A stretch of 64,000 nucleotides of DNA, from assembly GCA_017694995.1 (NCBI GenBank), contig JADIMB010000001.1:30012-94011 (forward strand). Reading direction: 5' to 3'. A program made the translations under genes and the position numbers. Shown one piece after another: positions 19,730 through 29,918 of the stretch (position 1 is the stretch's first letter; each line of letters starts with the position of its first letter). The notes below the pieces were generated by a model, which ran no database searches, was not told the origin of the DNA, and was given only the letters and a program-made list of their open reading frames with translations. The stretch comes from Candidatus Cryptobacteroides faecavium (lineage in GTDB: Bacteria; Bacteroidota; Bacteroidia; Bacteroidales; UBA932).

Positions 19730-21172
19730 TCAAAGCTCTACCGGGATGTCGTTGTCTTCCCAGTCGCGGACCTTGAATGTTATCCCGATTTCTATGTTGC
19801 TGTCCGGGTCCGGGACTGAAGGAGAGTCTATCGCACCGTCTTCAGTAGGGTAGCCCGCTCCGGAACACGATGTAATCTTCACGTCAAACCATCTGTTCCT
19901 CTGTACACTGGTCGCAGGTGTCTGGGACTGGTCCTCGAGAAATATCCTGTACCAACACTCGAAGTTCCGGTACGGCACGGATTCCCACAATTCCGTATCA
20001 AAGAACGGGTCGGCTTTAAGTGCAGGATCCTCATAATAATAGTTCACTGAGGCTTCTGAGGCATCCTTACGCCATAGCCTCCAGTATGTCCTATACGTCT
20101 GTCCGTCTACCGACTCGTCCGGAAGACTGTGTCTGTTTCCATCCAGGTCAAAGTAGCTTCTGCTTGATTCATCCCATCTCCATGGGTTCTGCCCGTTCCC
20201 GTCATACAGGACAATAGGACGGAAAGCGGCCTTGACAAGCAGTCCAGTGGTATTTTCCGGTGTGTTCACAGCTACGCGGTTTTCTGTCACATAACTTGTA
20301 TATGTTCTGTATGGCTGGCTGTCGTTATAGTCAGGGGCGTCAGAGTATTTGCCCGTATGGTCAGGGAGGGAATAGAGAGGGGTTGTCCATATCCCATCCG
20401 TACCGGTGCGGGGAAGAAGATAGAACTCGTTGGCTACTGAAAGCGCTTTATAGGAAGGAGTTTTTTCGATATAACCGTACGGGGACATGTCATTGAGGTT
20501 TTCCCCAAGGGCGAGAGATACTCTGGAAATTAAACGTTCAAGGCTGATTTCCAAGATATTCTCCGTATCCGGCTGCAGAGTGACCTGCCTGATGCTGCTC
20601 ATCGGTACAGTGGCTGCATCGTCCGGAAACAGGGTCGAGACTCCTCCTGGAATGGTGCACACTGCCGCCTTGAAGTCAGATATAGGTGTCACCCCTAAAG
20701 TAACTTCAGGATATGTCAGCCATTCAGGTCTGTCTGTACCGCCCTGGGATCCTGAAGTGCCGAAAATCTCCAGGTTTGCGAGTACAACCATGTCTTTTCT
20801 TCCGGAAAGTGCTTCTTCTGTGGAAATGGTCACGCTTCCGTCTGCCGCAGGCAGCAGAGATGATACCGGGCCTACATCGGTCCCGTTGCTGTCCATCCCG
20901 AACATTGTCTCCAGCAGACCTGTAGACGAGTTAAAGAGGTATATCCTGAAATCAGTGATATTGAAATCCATATTCCCAGGATTTCCGTTATATGTGCTTC
21001 CCGCGAAAACTGTTACGGATATTCCGGAGCGCGTTTCCGCATCTGGAGGATTGCCTATGTCATTCCCTGGTGTATGCTCGCTGCGGGAGCAGCTGTATGA
21101 AAGTATGAGAAGGAGTGGCAGCAGCCACAGAAAAAACTTATGGTCCATATGCTTAAAATCCATGACATTCAA
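19730..21172 (-). CDS. Minor fimbrial subunit-like lipoprotein
   Basis: Lipoprotein signal, fimbrillin-like MDFNITDFRIYLFNSSTGLLETMFG, C-terminal RNRWFDVKITSCSGAGYPTEDGA; operon context. Confidence 0.65.
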   Translation of the reverse strand: MNVMDFKHMDHKFFLWLLPLLLILSYSCSRSEHTPGNDIGNPPDAETRSGISVTVFAGSTYNGNPGNMDFNITDFRIYLFNSSTGLLETMFGMDSNGTDVGPVSSLLPAADGSVTISTEEALSGRKDMVVLANLEIFGTSGSQGGTDRPEWLTYPEVTLGVTPISDFKAAVCTIPGGVSTLFPDDAATVPMSSIRQVTLQPDTENILEISLERLISRVSLALGENLNDMSPYGYIEKTPSYKALSVANEFYLLPRTGTDGIWTTPLYSLPDHTGKYSDAPDYNDSQPYRTYTSYVTENRVAVNTPENTTGLLVKAAFRPIVLYDGNGQNPWRWDESSRSYFDLDGNRHSLPDESVDGQTYRTYWRLWRKDASEASVNYYYEDPALKADPFFDTELWESVPYRNFECWYRIFLEDQSQTPATSVQRNRWFDVKITSCSGAGYPTEDGAIDSPSVPDPDSNIEIGITFKVRDWEDNDIPVEL

Positions 21173-21200
21173 ATGCTTAAAATGTTTTGTCCTGCTGCTG

Positions 21201-22169
21201 TCACACTCCTGTATTCTGGTCTTTGACTACCCAGTCATTTACCTGGACAAGTACCAGCCCGGACAGGATGTCTGTCTTAAACTTGAGGTCGTAATGCTCT
21301 ATCTTTGCCAGATCTTCGTCGGTCTTGATTGACGGGTCTTTGCAGATAAGTCCTGTCAGTGATTCGTCAAAGACGACATCCCCTGTTCCGGACAGGCGTA
21401 TTGTCACTCTGGAATCATCCCCGATGTAGAGTGACTGGGTGCGTAAGGTATTATGCCAGCCGCTTTCTTCTGACCTTGAGACCGTAACCGTATGTCCCTG
21501 TTCCAGAGTGGAGAGCGGTTCATTTGGGTTTTCGGGAAGATATGTTATGGCTATCGGGGAGGAATCATCGGCCGGCGTATTGTCAAAACGGTAGTATCCA
21601 TTGGATGCGGACAGGCTTATGTCATATTCCCCGGGACCGGCTATTTGGATATGTATGTCGTGTGTGTCCTGGGTCATATCCATGCTGCATGATGCGATGC
21701 GGCTCATAGGAACCTCAAGCGAAGCCTTTCCCCACAGCACAGCAGGCATGGTATGGCTGACTGTCTTGCCGCTTCCGTTGTCCTCGCATACGGTCTGGAG
21801 GACTGCAGAGTCAATATTCCCTGTGGAGCCAAAAGTATGGCTTGTCTCCTTCACGTTGGCCCAGCCTACTATGGTGTAGGATCCGGCCGGGAGAAGCAGC
21901 ATCTTCTCCGCCACCATCCCATGTGGACCTGCGGTCATTTCCCCTGCAGTCACATGGCATGTCTCTACGAGCGTACCGTCTGCGTCATAGACGAAGAAGT
22001 CCATATGCTCCATTTTTTCAGGGAGCCTGTCCTCTCCTGTCTCGTTCCGGGTAAAGGTGCAAAGTATGTCCACTCCCGGAGCCGGACATTCGGAAAGGTC
22101 TTCTTTCGTGCAGCCGGACAGTACGTTTAGAAAGGCTGCTATGGCCAATATGAAAATAAGTCTCTGCAT
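21201..22169 (-). CDS. FimB/Mfa2-family fimbrial anchor subunit
   Basis: Lipoprotein signal; EHMDFFVYDADGTLVETCHVTAGE...LLLPAGSYTIVGWANVKE. Confidence 0.85.
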   Translation of the reverse strand: MQRLIFILAIAAFLNVLSGCTKEDLSECPAPGVDILCTFTRNETGEDRLPEKMEHMDFFVYDADGTLVETCHVTAGEMTAGPHGMVAEKMLLLPAGSYTIVGWANVKETSHTFGSTGNIDSAVLQTVCEDNGSGKTVSHTMPAVLWGKASLEVPMSRIASCSMDMTQDTHDIHIQIAGPGEYDISLSASNGYYRFDNTPADDSSPIAITYLPENPNEPLSTLEQGHTVTVSRSEESGWHNTLRTQSLYIGDDSRVTIRLSGTGDVVFDESLTGLICKDPSIKTDEDLAKIEHYDLKFKTDILSGLVLVQVNDWVVKDQNTGV

Positions 22170-22307
22170 TGTCTTTGTCCAATAGTTGATACTGTCTTCT
22201 GTTTCTATTTTCCGTCCCCGGTGCGGCGGAGCAGATCTGCTTTTTCAAGTCTGCAGATTCCTCACCTGCACCGTGGAACGGAAAAGTATTTTACAAGGGG
22301 GAGTATT

Positions 22308-23558
22308 TTAAAGGTCTCCGACACCGGTGCTCTGGTCTACTGTAGTCCAGTCTGTAACAGTCACATTTACTGTAAGTTCTGCTGTTTTTCCTATAGGGTC
22401 TGTAGGCTCTCCGCCGCCATCTCCGCCGCCAGGTATGACACCGCCTTCTGTGTTAGACCCAGCTCCGTTGGCATGTGTGATATTGACGTTGATCAAAGTG
22501 TTTCTTGGGATTGCATATCTTTCTGAGAGGCTTGTAGCATCCTGTTTTCCCGTAATGTAGACACGGTAGTATGATATACCGTTAGTATATTCAACAATTT
22601 CTTTTTCCTGACCTTGTACTGTAGGTTTTACCCTATAATAAAGAGCGTCGAATACCCCTGTGGCTTTGGTTCTTATACGGTAAAAAGTCGCGCCTTTTGT
22701 TCCTGCTTGAGGATTGCTTCCATCGGCATCCACTGTCTGGTTCGGTGTGAATTTACCCTTGACTATTATGTATGTAGTATTGCCGAGCTGTGGATCTTTG
22801 ACTTTATTTTCTGATACGTATACAGGATTGGCTGAAAATGTTTGATCTCCAGTTGCAGTACTTACATAGTTGGCTGCTGCAGTGCTTTCATAAAGAGGTG
22901 TGGACCATGCTGAAGACGGATAAGAAAAGTAGTACATTTTCTTGGCTATGTTCATTGCTTTGTATGTTATGTCTGTCAGGGTTCCGGCAGCATCCGGGTC
23001 AGCAGTGATGGCTGATGATTTCGCAGCTATCTTTGCGGCAAGTCTTATTAGGTTGACTTCTACAGAAGAGCCTCCTTCTGTGAGATTCACCGTGCTGTGG
23101 CCTGACATAGAAAAATCTTCTGTACCTCCGGTGGTACGCTGGGCGATTGCTGTTATGTCCTGTATTTCGAGCACGTCCTTCATGAATTGTGTCTCACTGT
23201 ACCCTACTTTGAATTTCGCGTCATAGCTATCAAGGTTTGCAAGTACATAGACGCTTTTCTGGCCTGTGGTCACGGTTGCTGTGGCTTTTTTCTGGGCCAC
23301 CACGAAATCGGCTACGGCTTCCATTGTTCCAAGGTCATTGAATATGTACGCCTTTGCATTTGTCAGTTTCTGCTCTTCGGTTGTCTGGGAGACAGCCTTG
23401 GAAAACGGTTCGGAGTTCGCGAAATCCAGCGAGATGTTCATCGTTGTCAGAGTTCCTGGCTGGATAGGAGTCTCCTCCTTCTGCTGCAATTCCTGTTTGT
23501 TGCATGCCGTGGTGAAAATCAGCGCGGCGGATGCCAGATAAATTAGGTGTCTTTTCAT
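22308..23558 (-). CDS. Mfa1-family major fimbrial subunit (fimbrillin)
   Basis: MKRHLIYLASAALIFTTACNKQE signal; TNAKAYIFNDLGTMEAVADFV, VYVLANLDSYDAKFK, NGISYYRVYITG. Start 23558 inferred. Confidence 0.85.
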   Translation of the reverse strand: MKRHLIYLASAALIFTTACNKQELQQKEETPIQPGTLTTMNISLDFANSEPFSKAVSQTTEEQKLTNAKAYIFNDLGTMEAVADFVVAQKKATATVTTGQKSVYVLANLDSYDAKFKVGYSETQFMKDVLEIQDITAIAQRTTGGTEDFSMSGHSTVNLTEGGSSVEVNLIRLAAKIAAKSSAITADPDAAGTLTDITYKAMNIAKKMYYFSYPSSAWSTPLYESTAAANYVSTATGDQTFSANPVYVSENKVKDPQLGNTTYIIVKGKFTPNQTVDADGSNPQAGTKGATFYRIRTKATGVFDALYYRVKPTVQGQEKEIVEYTNGISYYRVYITGKQDATSLSERYAIPRNTLINVNITHANGAGSNTEGGVIPGGGDGGGEPTDPIGKTAELTVNVTVTDWTTVDQSTGVGDL

Positions 23559-23587
23559 GAGTAAATAATTTAAATTAAGTGATATTG

Positions 23588-25030
23588 TTAATGCTGTTTC
23601 CTGATAATTTCCACTTCTTCCAGATGATGGTACTTGTCCCATTCACGGAGCATTTCCAGGTTGTCTGCCGCTTCTTCCATGTCTGGTTTCAGCTCCAGGG
23701 CTTTCATAAAGTATTCTTCGGCCAGTGCGGTGTCTCCTTTTTTCCAGAAGCAGACTCCACGCAGATTGTACGACTCTGCCTCAGGAAGTGGAAGGTCCCT
23801 TTTCTCAAGGATTTCCAGTGCCTTGTCGTAGTTCCCGGACGAGGCTGCATCTGCGGCTTCGTTGAAACGTATTGCTATACGCTGGTTTATGTCCGAACGG
23901 TTGATGACATCGAAGAATAGCTGCAGGTATCCGGCAGATCTCTGCCGAGGGAAAATCTCTTCAAGGAGGTAGGTATATGCCTCACCGAGTCCTTTCAGAC
24001 GTACTTTACGTGCTTCCATATCCGGCTCTCCGGTAAGGATGTTCAGCACAGAGTCCCTCATTGGTGTGAGAGTGTCTTTCTGCACCTGTCTCAGAAGGTC
24101 GTCCCAGTCTTCTCCGCCGCAGATGATTTCCACTATCGAGTTCTCTGGCCTCACTTTCGCGTCAATCCCGGCAAGGACTGACCTGGCTCTTTCCGTGGCA
24201 AGCCGTTCATTCAGCTCCCTGCTTCCTTCCACGGACGCGTATCCGGTCATGATTACTTTCCTCAGACGCACGTCAGGGTTCTCGCTGATTGCCTTCAGGG
24301 CATCTTCGACAAGGGACATTCTTTTACGGTTGTCCGAAAGGTTCGGGTCCAGATAGCTCGACCCTTGCCTGAACTGGAATGCCAGGGCGGCAGACCTGTC
24401 TGCCCCGTCTTCCTGTGAGGCGCTGATGAAAGAGTTCTTTTCAGCCATTTCTTCTATAAGGAATTTAGGGACAGGGATTTCGCTTATCTTCGGAGAATAG
24501 TATACAGGCGGGAAGTATATTTGCTGAGATGATGTCAACGGAGTTCCTTCAAGTCCTGTCTGCTTGTCGCAGCATCCCTCGTACCAGCTCAGTGTCTCCA
24601 ATTCGAGGTGTTCCATCCACGGTTCGTATGCCCATGTCTCCGTATAGAAAATGCTCTCACCTGCCTTAAGGTATATCGCACCTGTTTCAGAAACCCTTGG
24701 ACGGGAACCGGAGAGGATGTCGGAACGCCTGTCTTTCAGTTCTTTATAAGGACGTTCTATGCGGAATGTCCGGAGTGCTTTGGTTGTACCTGAGTTTGTC
24801 GCCTGCGGTCTTACGACGAATGTCCTGTCGGCGGGAAGACCTTTTTTCACTGTCTTGAGTGTAAATGAGATCCTCACGCTGTCGTCATCCCCCAGTTCCA
24901 TATGTACATGGCTTATCTCCGCGTGCCCGATTCGTACCGGACCGTCGTCTATTTTCACATTTCCTGCAGATGTCGCACAGGACAGAAACAGGATTGATGT
25001 CGCAATGGTGACTGTCATCTTATTTTTCAT
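23588..25030 (-). CDS. DUF3868-type fimbrial-operon protein with OmpA-like and TPR regions
   Basis: N-terminal DUF3868-like region; VIMTGYASVEGSRELNERLATERARSV OmpA-like; C-terminal TPR-like YNLRGVCFWKKGDTALAEEYFMKALELKPDMEEA. Confidence 0.8.
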   Translation of the reverse strand: MKNKMTVTIATSILFLSCATSAGNVKIDDGPVRIGHAEISHVHMELGDDDSVRISFTLKTVKKGLPADRTFVVRPQATNSGTTKALRTFRIERPYKELKDRRSDILSGSRPRVSETGAIYLKAGESIFYTETWAYEPWMEHLELETLSWYEGCCDKQTGLEGTPLTSSQQIYFPPVYYSPKISEIPVPKFLIEEMAEKNSFISASQEDGADRSAALAFQFRQGSSYLDPNLSDNRKRMSLVEDALKAISENPDVRLRKVIMTGYASVEGSRELNERLATERARSVLAGIDAKVRPENSIVEIICGGEDWDDLLRQVQKDTLTPMRDSVLNILTGEPDMEARKVRLKGLGEAYTYLLEEIFPRQRSAGYLQLFFDVINRSDINQRIAIRFNEAADAASSGNYDKALEILEKRDLPLPEAESYNLRGVCFWKKGDTALAEEYFMKALELKPDMEEAADNLEMLREWDKYHHLEEVEIIRKQH

Positions 25031-25049
25031 GGTTGTCCCTCCCGGAATT

Positions 25050-25661
25050 TCATTTGATCACGAATATTAGTGTCACGGCTGCTTTCGTCGGGCCGAAATA
25101 GTCTTTCTTCTTGTGCTCTATATGCCATCCGCATTTCTGGCATGCGTACCGGTCGTATTCAAGCCGTGCGTATCCTCCGCCTATTGTGAATTCAAAGCTC
25201 CATCTGGGAGACATTACCCAGTGATATCCGTATGAGATTCCTGCTCCTGCCGCCCAGCCCTCATGGCGGTATTGCCAGCTTCCTTTCCCGAAAAGCATAG
25301 GGAGCTCGTGTCCTCCTATGTTGTACATACTGTATAGTCCGTGGACTCCCAGGAAATGCCCTGCAAACCTGCTGCAGGTCCACCATCTGAACTCAGGCTG
25401 TACGGCCCAGTGCACAGCTTTCTTGTTCCCGTTTTTTTTACCGTCCAGGTTCCATGGGTTGTATCCGCCTGAAATGTCCAGAGTTGTCTTTTTCCCGAGA
25501 CCGATTTCCATTCCCAGATTCGGAGTGTATGTGTAAGCTCCCTGGAGCAGGTTTGTTTTGATTCCGATTACTTGGGCTGAGATCTTTCCCGACATAGACA
25601 TGGCTGCTATTGCCAGTACCAGTGACAGGACTGTGCGGCTGCCTTTTTTCAGGATTTTCAT
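25050..25661 (-). CDS. DUF3575-type outer membrane protein
   Basis: GIKTNLLQGAYTYTPNLGMEIGLGKKTTLDISGGYNPWNLDG...KKAVHWAVQPEFRWW; start at MKILKKG (25661). Confidence 0.85.
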   Translation of the reverse strand: MKILKKGSRTVLSLVLAIAAMSMSGKISAQVIGIKTNLLQGAYTYTPNLGMEIGLGKKTTLDISGGYNPWNLDGKKNGNKKAVHWAVQPEFRWWTCSRFAGHFLGVHGLYSMYNIGGHELPMLFGKGSWQYRHEGWAAGAGISYGYHWVMSPRWSFEFTIGGGYARLEYDRYACQKCGWHIEHKKKDYFGPTKAAVTLIFVIK

Positions 25662-25851
25662 ATGATTACACACTATATTGATTTTTACGCTGCAAAGTTG
25701 CACTGTCTTGCCGGATATGTTTTTACCATTTTGTGTCTTTATTTTGCCATTGTGTTCCTTGCGCTTTATAAGCCAGAAGTTCAGCTGTCTATTTCAGTTT
25801 CTTTTTATATTTCGTGATGTCTTTTGTGCTTGATTTAATCTGAATTGAGTT

Positions 25852-27246
25852 ATGAGAAAATTTGTTTTTATTGAGGCTTTTGCTGCTGCAGCTCTTCTTT
25901 TTGCTGCCTGCCAGGCGGAGCCGGGTCCCGTGCCTGGGACTGAGGATGAAATCGTCCCGGAAGTTGTCAGAGAGGCTTTCTATTCCCGCTATCCTGATGC
26001 GGTTGAAGTATCATGGACTGTGAGTGAAGGTTTTGCCGTGGCTGAATTTTATCTTTTTTCAGATAGAGCTCTCAAATCGGAGGATGCCGGGGTGTCTTCG
26101 CCGGACATTGCATGGTTTGATATTCTTGACGGTACGTGGGAGATGACCAGAAGCGGTATTGAGTATGTGTCTCTTCCGCAGGAAGTACGTAATGCTTTCA
26201 CTGACAGCAGATACTCTGAAGCCCCGTGGGAACGTTCCGGCAAAGTCGACAGGCTTGAACGTCGGGATGTGATGTCTTCAGTCTCGGAAACTTCACCTGT
26301 TGTCGTGTATGTTATAGGTGTTACCGGTGTACTTTTTTCTGACTTCTCACCTTCCCAGACTGTCTCTGTCGACCTTTATTTTTCACAGGAGGGGGTACTT
26401 GTCGATGAGATTACAGGATCGAATGACGGCAGTTATGTTGACAGACTCCCTCAGGAGCCTTCTAACGGGATTTTTTCTTACCTTCAGGAGAATGTCCTTT
26501 CTGCCGGAGGAAGGGTGATTGAGGTTGACCGCGAGAATGGCAGGACGGAGGTCGAGGCTGTCCTTGACGGCCGCCGACTTGAGATTTTCTTTGATTCGTC
26601 TGAAAATTGGCTATATACCGAGACAGGATACCACAGGCGTGACATTATGTCCGGTTATATCCCTGAAAATATCCTGGCCGCCCTCAGAAGCTCCGAGCAC
26701 TTTGTATCTTATGACTATATTGATGATATAGAGTATGTCCGTGCAAGTTTTCCGGAAGGAATACGCACCTGGTGGGTGTTTGAGATAGATTCAGGACGGA
26801 ATGATTTCGATGTTTTTGTTGATGATTCGGGGCTTATCGAGAAGCCGGCGGTCGGTTCCGGGGATGATACAGGAGGCCTGCCTTCAGGAGGTGATGTGCT
26901 TGATTTTATAAATACTCGCTATCCTGGCGCCCGTGTTCTCGGGAGTGATTATGACGACGGTTTTCTTGAGGTGGATATATTCCATGACGGGAATAAGAAA
27001 GAACTTAAGTTCAATGCCGGTGGTGAATGGGTTTCAACTGTCTGGGAAATCCGTGTGAGTGAGCTTCCTCGGGAAGTTTATGACGCTGTAATTTCCGGAG
27101 GATATACTTTTGATGACAATGAGGTTGAAGTTTTGGAGACTCCTTCCGTGTTATGTTATGTTGTTGATGCGCGGAGCGGCCGCAGGGAAGTAGTCCTTTA
27201 TATCGGAGACGACGGGATGATTCTCAGTGTCCGTCATGATGACTGA
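25852..27246 (+). CDS. PepSY-like repeat lipoprotein
   Basis: Lipoprotein signal (LLFAACQAE) and several degenerate repeats such as VREAFYSRYPDAVEVSW, GDVLDFINTRYPGARVLGSDYDDGFLEVDIFHDGNKKELKFNAGGEWVSTVWEI. Confidence 0.65.
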   Translation: MRKFVFIEAFAAAALLFAACQAEPGPVPGTEDEIVPEVVREAFYSRYPDAVEVSWTVSEGFAVAEFYLFSDRALKSEDAGVSSPDIAWFDILDGTWEMTRSGIEYVSLPQEVRNAFTDSRYSEAPWERSGKVDRLERRDVMSSVSETSPVVVYVIGVTGVLFSDFSPSQTVSVDLYFSQEGVLVDEITGSNDGSYVDRLPQEPSNGIFSYLQENVLSAGGRVIEVDRENGRTEVEAVLDGRRLEIFFDSSENWLYTETGYHRRDIMSGYIPENILAALRSSEHFVSYDYIDDIEYVRASFPEGIRTWWVFEIDSGRNDFDVFVDDSGLIEKPAVGSGDDTGGLPSGGDVLDFINTRYPGARVLGSDYDDGFLEVDIFHDGNKKELKFNAGGEWVSTVWEIRVSELPREVYDAVISGGYTFDDNEVEVLETPSVLCYVVDARSGRREVVLYIGDDGMILSVRHDD

Positions 27247-27290
27247 TGTCCAGCGTTTTTTCACGTGGGTATGGCCGCTTTTTTAAGTGC

Positions 27291-27326
27291 ATGAGTGTGG
27301 CTTATTTTGATTTATGCCACACTCAT
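27291..27326. terminator. Bidirectional terminator hairpin between the PepSY-like gene and hflX
   Basis: ATGAGTGTGGCTTATTTTGATTTATGCCACACTCAT followed by T-rich run, between convergent genes. Confidence 0.75.
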
Positions 27327-27333
27327 GTCTTTT

Positions 27334-28521
27334 TTACCAGAGGAAATTGTCGAACGGATAACGGCCCGCGTGTATTTCCGCGACCATCTTGTATAGGTCG
27401 GAGCGGAGTTTGTCGATACCTATCTTTTGTTTTGCAGAGATGAATATGCAAGGGGTGTTCTCCTTCGCGATCCAGCTGTTCTTGAATTCCTCAAGGGTGT
27501 AATTTACGGGCTTTTTGGGCTCCAGGGAGAACTCGTCGTACTCCTCATACCTGTAGGCGTCGATCTTGTTGAATACGACGAAAATAGGCTTGTTTATCGC
27601 GTTAATATCCCGCAGTGTCTCCTCGACGACCCTGATGTGTTCTTCGAAGTTCGGATGCGAGATGTCTACAACGTGCATGAGTATGTCTGCCTCCCTTACT
27701 TCATCAAGTGTACTTTTGAAAGCTTCAACGAGCTGTGTAGGCAGTTTCCTGATGAATCCCACAGTATCGCTCAGCAAGAACGGGACATTCTCTATCACCA
27801 CTTTGCGCACTGTCGTGTCAAGCGTCGCGAACAGCTTGTTCTCGGCAAACACGTCGCTTTTTGCAAGCAGGTTCATTAGTGTGCTTTTCCCGACATTTGT
27901 GTATCCGACGAGTGAAATGCGCACCAGGGAACCCCTGTTCCCGCGCTGCGAGGCCATCTGTTTGTCTATCTTCTTCAGCTGCTCTTTCAGCTTGGCTATC
28001 CTGTCCTGGATGATTCGCCTGTCTGTCTCTATCTGTGTCTCTCCAGGACCTCTCATTCCGATGCCGCCCTTCTGCCTTTCGAGGTGTGTCCACATCCTTG
28101 TAAGGCGCGGAAGGAGGTACTGGTACTGGGCCAGCTCTACCTGTGTCTTCGCGTAGGCTGTCTTCGCCCTCTGCGCAAAGATGTCAAGGATAAGGTTTGT
28201 CCTGTCCAGTATCCGGCATGAAAGCTCCCTTTCCAGGTTTCTGAGCTGGGTAGGGGAGAGCTCGTCATCGAATATGACTACATCGGTCTCGTTCTCGGCT
28301 ATATATGCCTTTATTTCTTCAAGTTTCCCGCTTCTTATGTATGTCCTTGAGTCCGGCTTGTCTACTTTCTGGATAAACCTTTTTCTACCTTCTGCCCCTG
28401 CTGTCTCTGCCAGGAATTCAAGCTCGTCCAGATACTCCAGGACCTGTCTCTCGTCATCTCCCTGTTTGATTACTCCGACGAAGACTGCTTTTTCTATGTA
28501 TTTCTCTTTTATTTCTATCAT
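27334..28521 (-). CDS. hflX: GTPase HflX
   Basis: LSPTQLRNLE, RGPGETQIETDRR, VGYTNVGKSTLMN, DTVGFIRKLPTQLVEAFKSTLDE. Confidence 0.97.
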   Translation of the reverse strand: MIEIKEKYIEKAVFVGVIKQGDDERQVLEYLDELEFLAETAGAEGRKRFIQKVDKPDSRTYIRSGKLEEIKAYIAENETDVVIFDDELSPTQLRNLERELSCRILDRTNLILDIFAQRAKTAYAKTQVELAQYQYLLPRLTRMWTHLERQKGGIGMRGPGETQIETDRRIIQDRIAKLKEQLKKIDKQMASQRGNRGSLVRISLVGYTNVGKSTLMNLLAKSDVFAENKLFATLDTTVRKVVIENVPFLLSDTVGFIRKLPTQLVEAFKSTLDEVREADILMHVVDISHPNFEEHIRVVEETLRDINAINKPIFVVFNKIDAYRYEEYDEFSLEPKKPVNYTLEEFKNSWIAKENTPCIFISAKQKIGIDKLRSDLYKMVAEIHAGRYPFDNFLW

Positions 28522-28647
28522 ATATTAATTGCTAAAGTTCAAATAGGTTGCAAATATATCTACTGTTTTGGAATTATCTAACGTTAGTTCAACGAATTTG
28601 CGTTAAGGCTGTTTCTCTTCCATTCAGTCATATTATTTACAATAAAA

Positions 28648-28675
28648 AAGGCCCAGCCATTTATGGTTGGACCTT
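28648..28675 (-). terminator. Terminator downstream of tonB
   Basis: AAGGCCCAGCCATTTATGGTTGGACCTT with A-run on the plus-strand left side (U tract for minus transcripts). Confidence 0.7.
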
Positions 28676-28697
28676 CTTAAATCCTTTCTCTCTGAAA

Positions 28698-29393
28698 TTA
28701 TCTCAACTGGAATATTACAGGGAATGTGTAAGTTACCTTCACAGCGCGGTCCCTCTGCTTTCCAGGAGTCCATTTCGGTGACATTGAAACGACTCTGACA
28801 GCCTCTTTGTCAAGGGAAGGGTCAACTCCACGGAGGACTTTGATGTTGCTCACTGTTCCGTCTGTATTTACAGTGAACTGGAGTGTAACACGTCCGGATA
28901 CGCCGTTCTCCTTGGCTATTTCAGGATATACAAGTCTTTCATTCACCCATTTTGAGAAGGCATTTGCATCTCCACCCATGAATGAAGGTTTCTCTTCTAC
29001 AAACTGGAACGGGATGGCCTCTTCTTCCACTACCTCTTCTTCCACTGTCTCTACGTAATCCATGATCTCCACACCCATGCTTGCGTCGTCCTCAAGGTTC
29101 ATGAACATGTTGTCATCCACCTGGACTTCGTCATCCACGATGTCGATCTGGTCTGACAGGACCGGGATTTTCGGAGCTGCCGTAGGAGGAGGTGGAGGGG
29201 TTTCCTGCGTGATAGGGACCATTTCCTCTGCTTCCACTACTTCTGCGGTTTCCTCAAAGACAGAAACCTGCTTCTCGGCTGTACTCCAGTCAAATGCGAG
29301 GTACACGACACCGAGGGCAATTATAAGGCCAATCTCGGTGAAAAGCAGCTTCTTGTTCTCAAGATTGGCTTTAGGTGACTTTTTAATCTCCAT
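28698..29393 (-). CDS. tonB: Energy transducer TonB family protein
   Basis: Single N-terminal TM, acidic/PP linker, C-terminal YPEIAKENGVSGRVTLQFTVNTDGTVSNIKVLRGVDPSLDKEAVRVV. Confidence 0.93.
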   Translation of the reverse strand: MEIKKSPKANLENKKLLFTEIGLIIALGVVYLAFDWSTAEKQVSVFEETAEVVEAEEMVPITQETPPPPPTAAPKIPVLSDQIDIVDDEVQVDDNMFMNLEDDASMGVEIMDYVETVEEEVVEEEAIPFQFVEEKPSFMGGDANAFSKWVNERLVYPEIAKENGVSGRVTLQFTVNTDGTVSNIKVLRGVDPSLDKEAVRVVSMSPKWTPGKQRDRAVKVTYTFPVIFQLR

Positions 29394-29476
29394 ATTACAT
29401 GTGTTTATTTCCGGTTTTGCGGCGTAAAGTTAAAGAATATATTTTTTATTTCATAATTTTTTCATGCTAAGTTTTA

Positions 29477-29484
29477 TATATTTG
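29477..29484 (+). promoter_or_regulatory. -7 promoter box (TATATTTG) upstream of ybeY
   Basis: TAnnTTTG match 15 bp before ATG 29499. Confidence 0.5.
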
Positions 29485-29498
29485 CGAAAAAATTACGC

Positions 29499-29918
29499 AT
29501 GATACTCTACTATTATGAAGATATTGATTTCCAGTTCAGAAACAAGACACGGACAAACCGGTGGCTCAGACTTGTTGCTGAAAGCGAGATCAAGAGGATA
29601 GGGGACATATCTATTATATTCTGTTCGGACAACTATATTCTGGATGTCAACCAGAAGTATCTCCAGCATGACTATTTTACTGATATCATTACATTTGACT
29701 ATTGCGAGGGAGACAGGCTTTCGGGTGACCTTTTTATAAGTGTGGACAGTGTGAGGGAAAACAGCATCGAGTACGGCACTGACTTCGCTGACGAGCTCAA
29801 CCGGGTCATTGTCCACGGCCTTCTGCATCTTATAGGGTACGATGACCATACTGAGGCTGATGTCGCTGTTATGAGAAAAAAGGAAAATTATTATCTTTCT
29901 TTGAGGGAACTTCTCTGA
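29499..29918 (+). CDS. ybeY: Endoribonuclease YbeY (rRNA maturation)
   Basis: Metal motif [33 protein letters not shown]. Confidence 0.95.
   Translation: MILYYYEDIDFQFRNKTRTNRWLRLVAESEIKRIGDISIIFCSDNYILDVNQKYLQHDYFTDIITFDYCEGDRLSGDLFISVDSVRENSIEYGTDFADELNRVIVHGLLHLIGYDDHTEADVAVMRKKENYYLSLRELL

Noticed and set aside
26049-26243. Small antisense ORFs around the PepSY-like gene as toxin/antitoxin pairs
   Set aside because: No recognisable family, no paired arrangement and fully overlapped by a better ORF.
27255-27275. TTTTTTCACGTGGGTA as a third parS site
   Set aside because: Only the central CACGTG fits; the flanking GTT/AAC positions do not match on the right arm.
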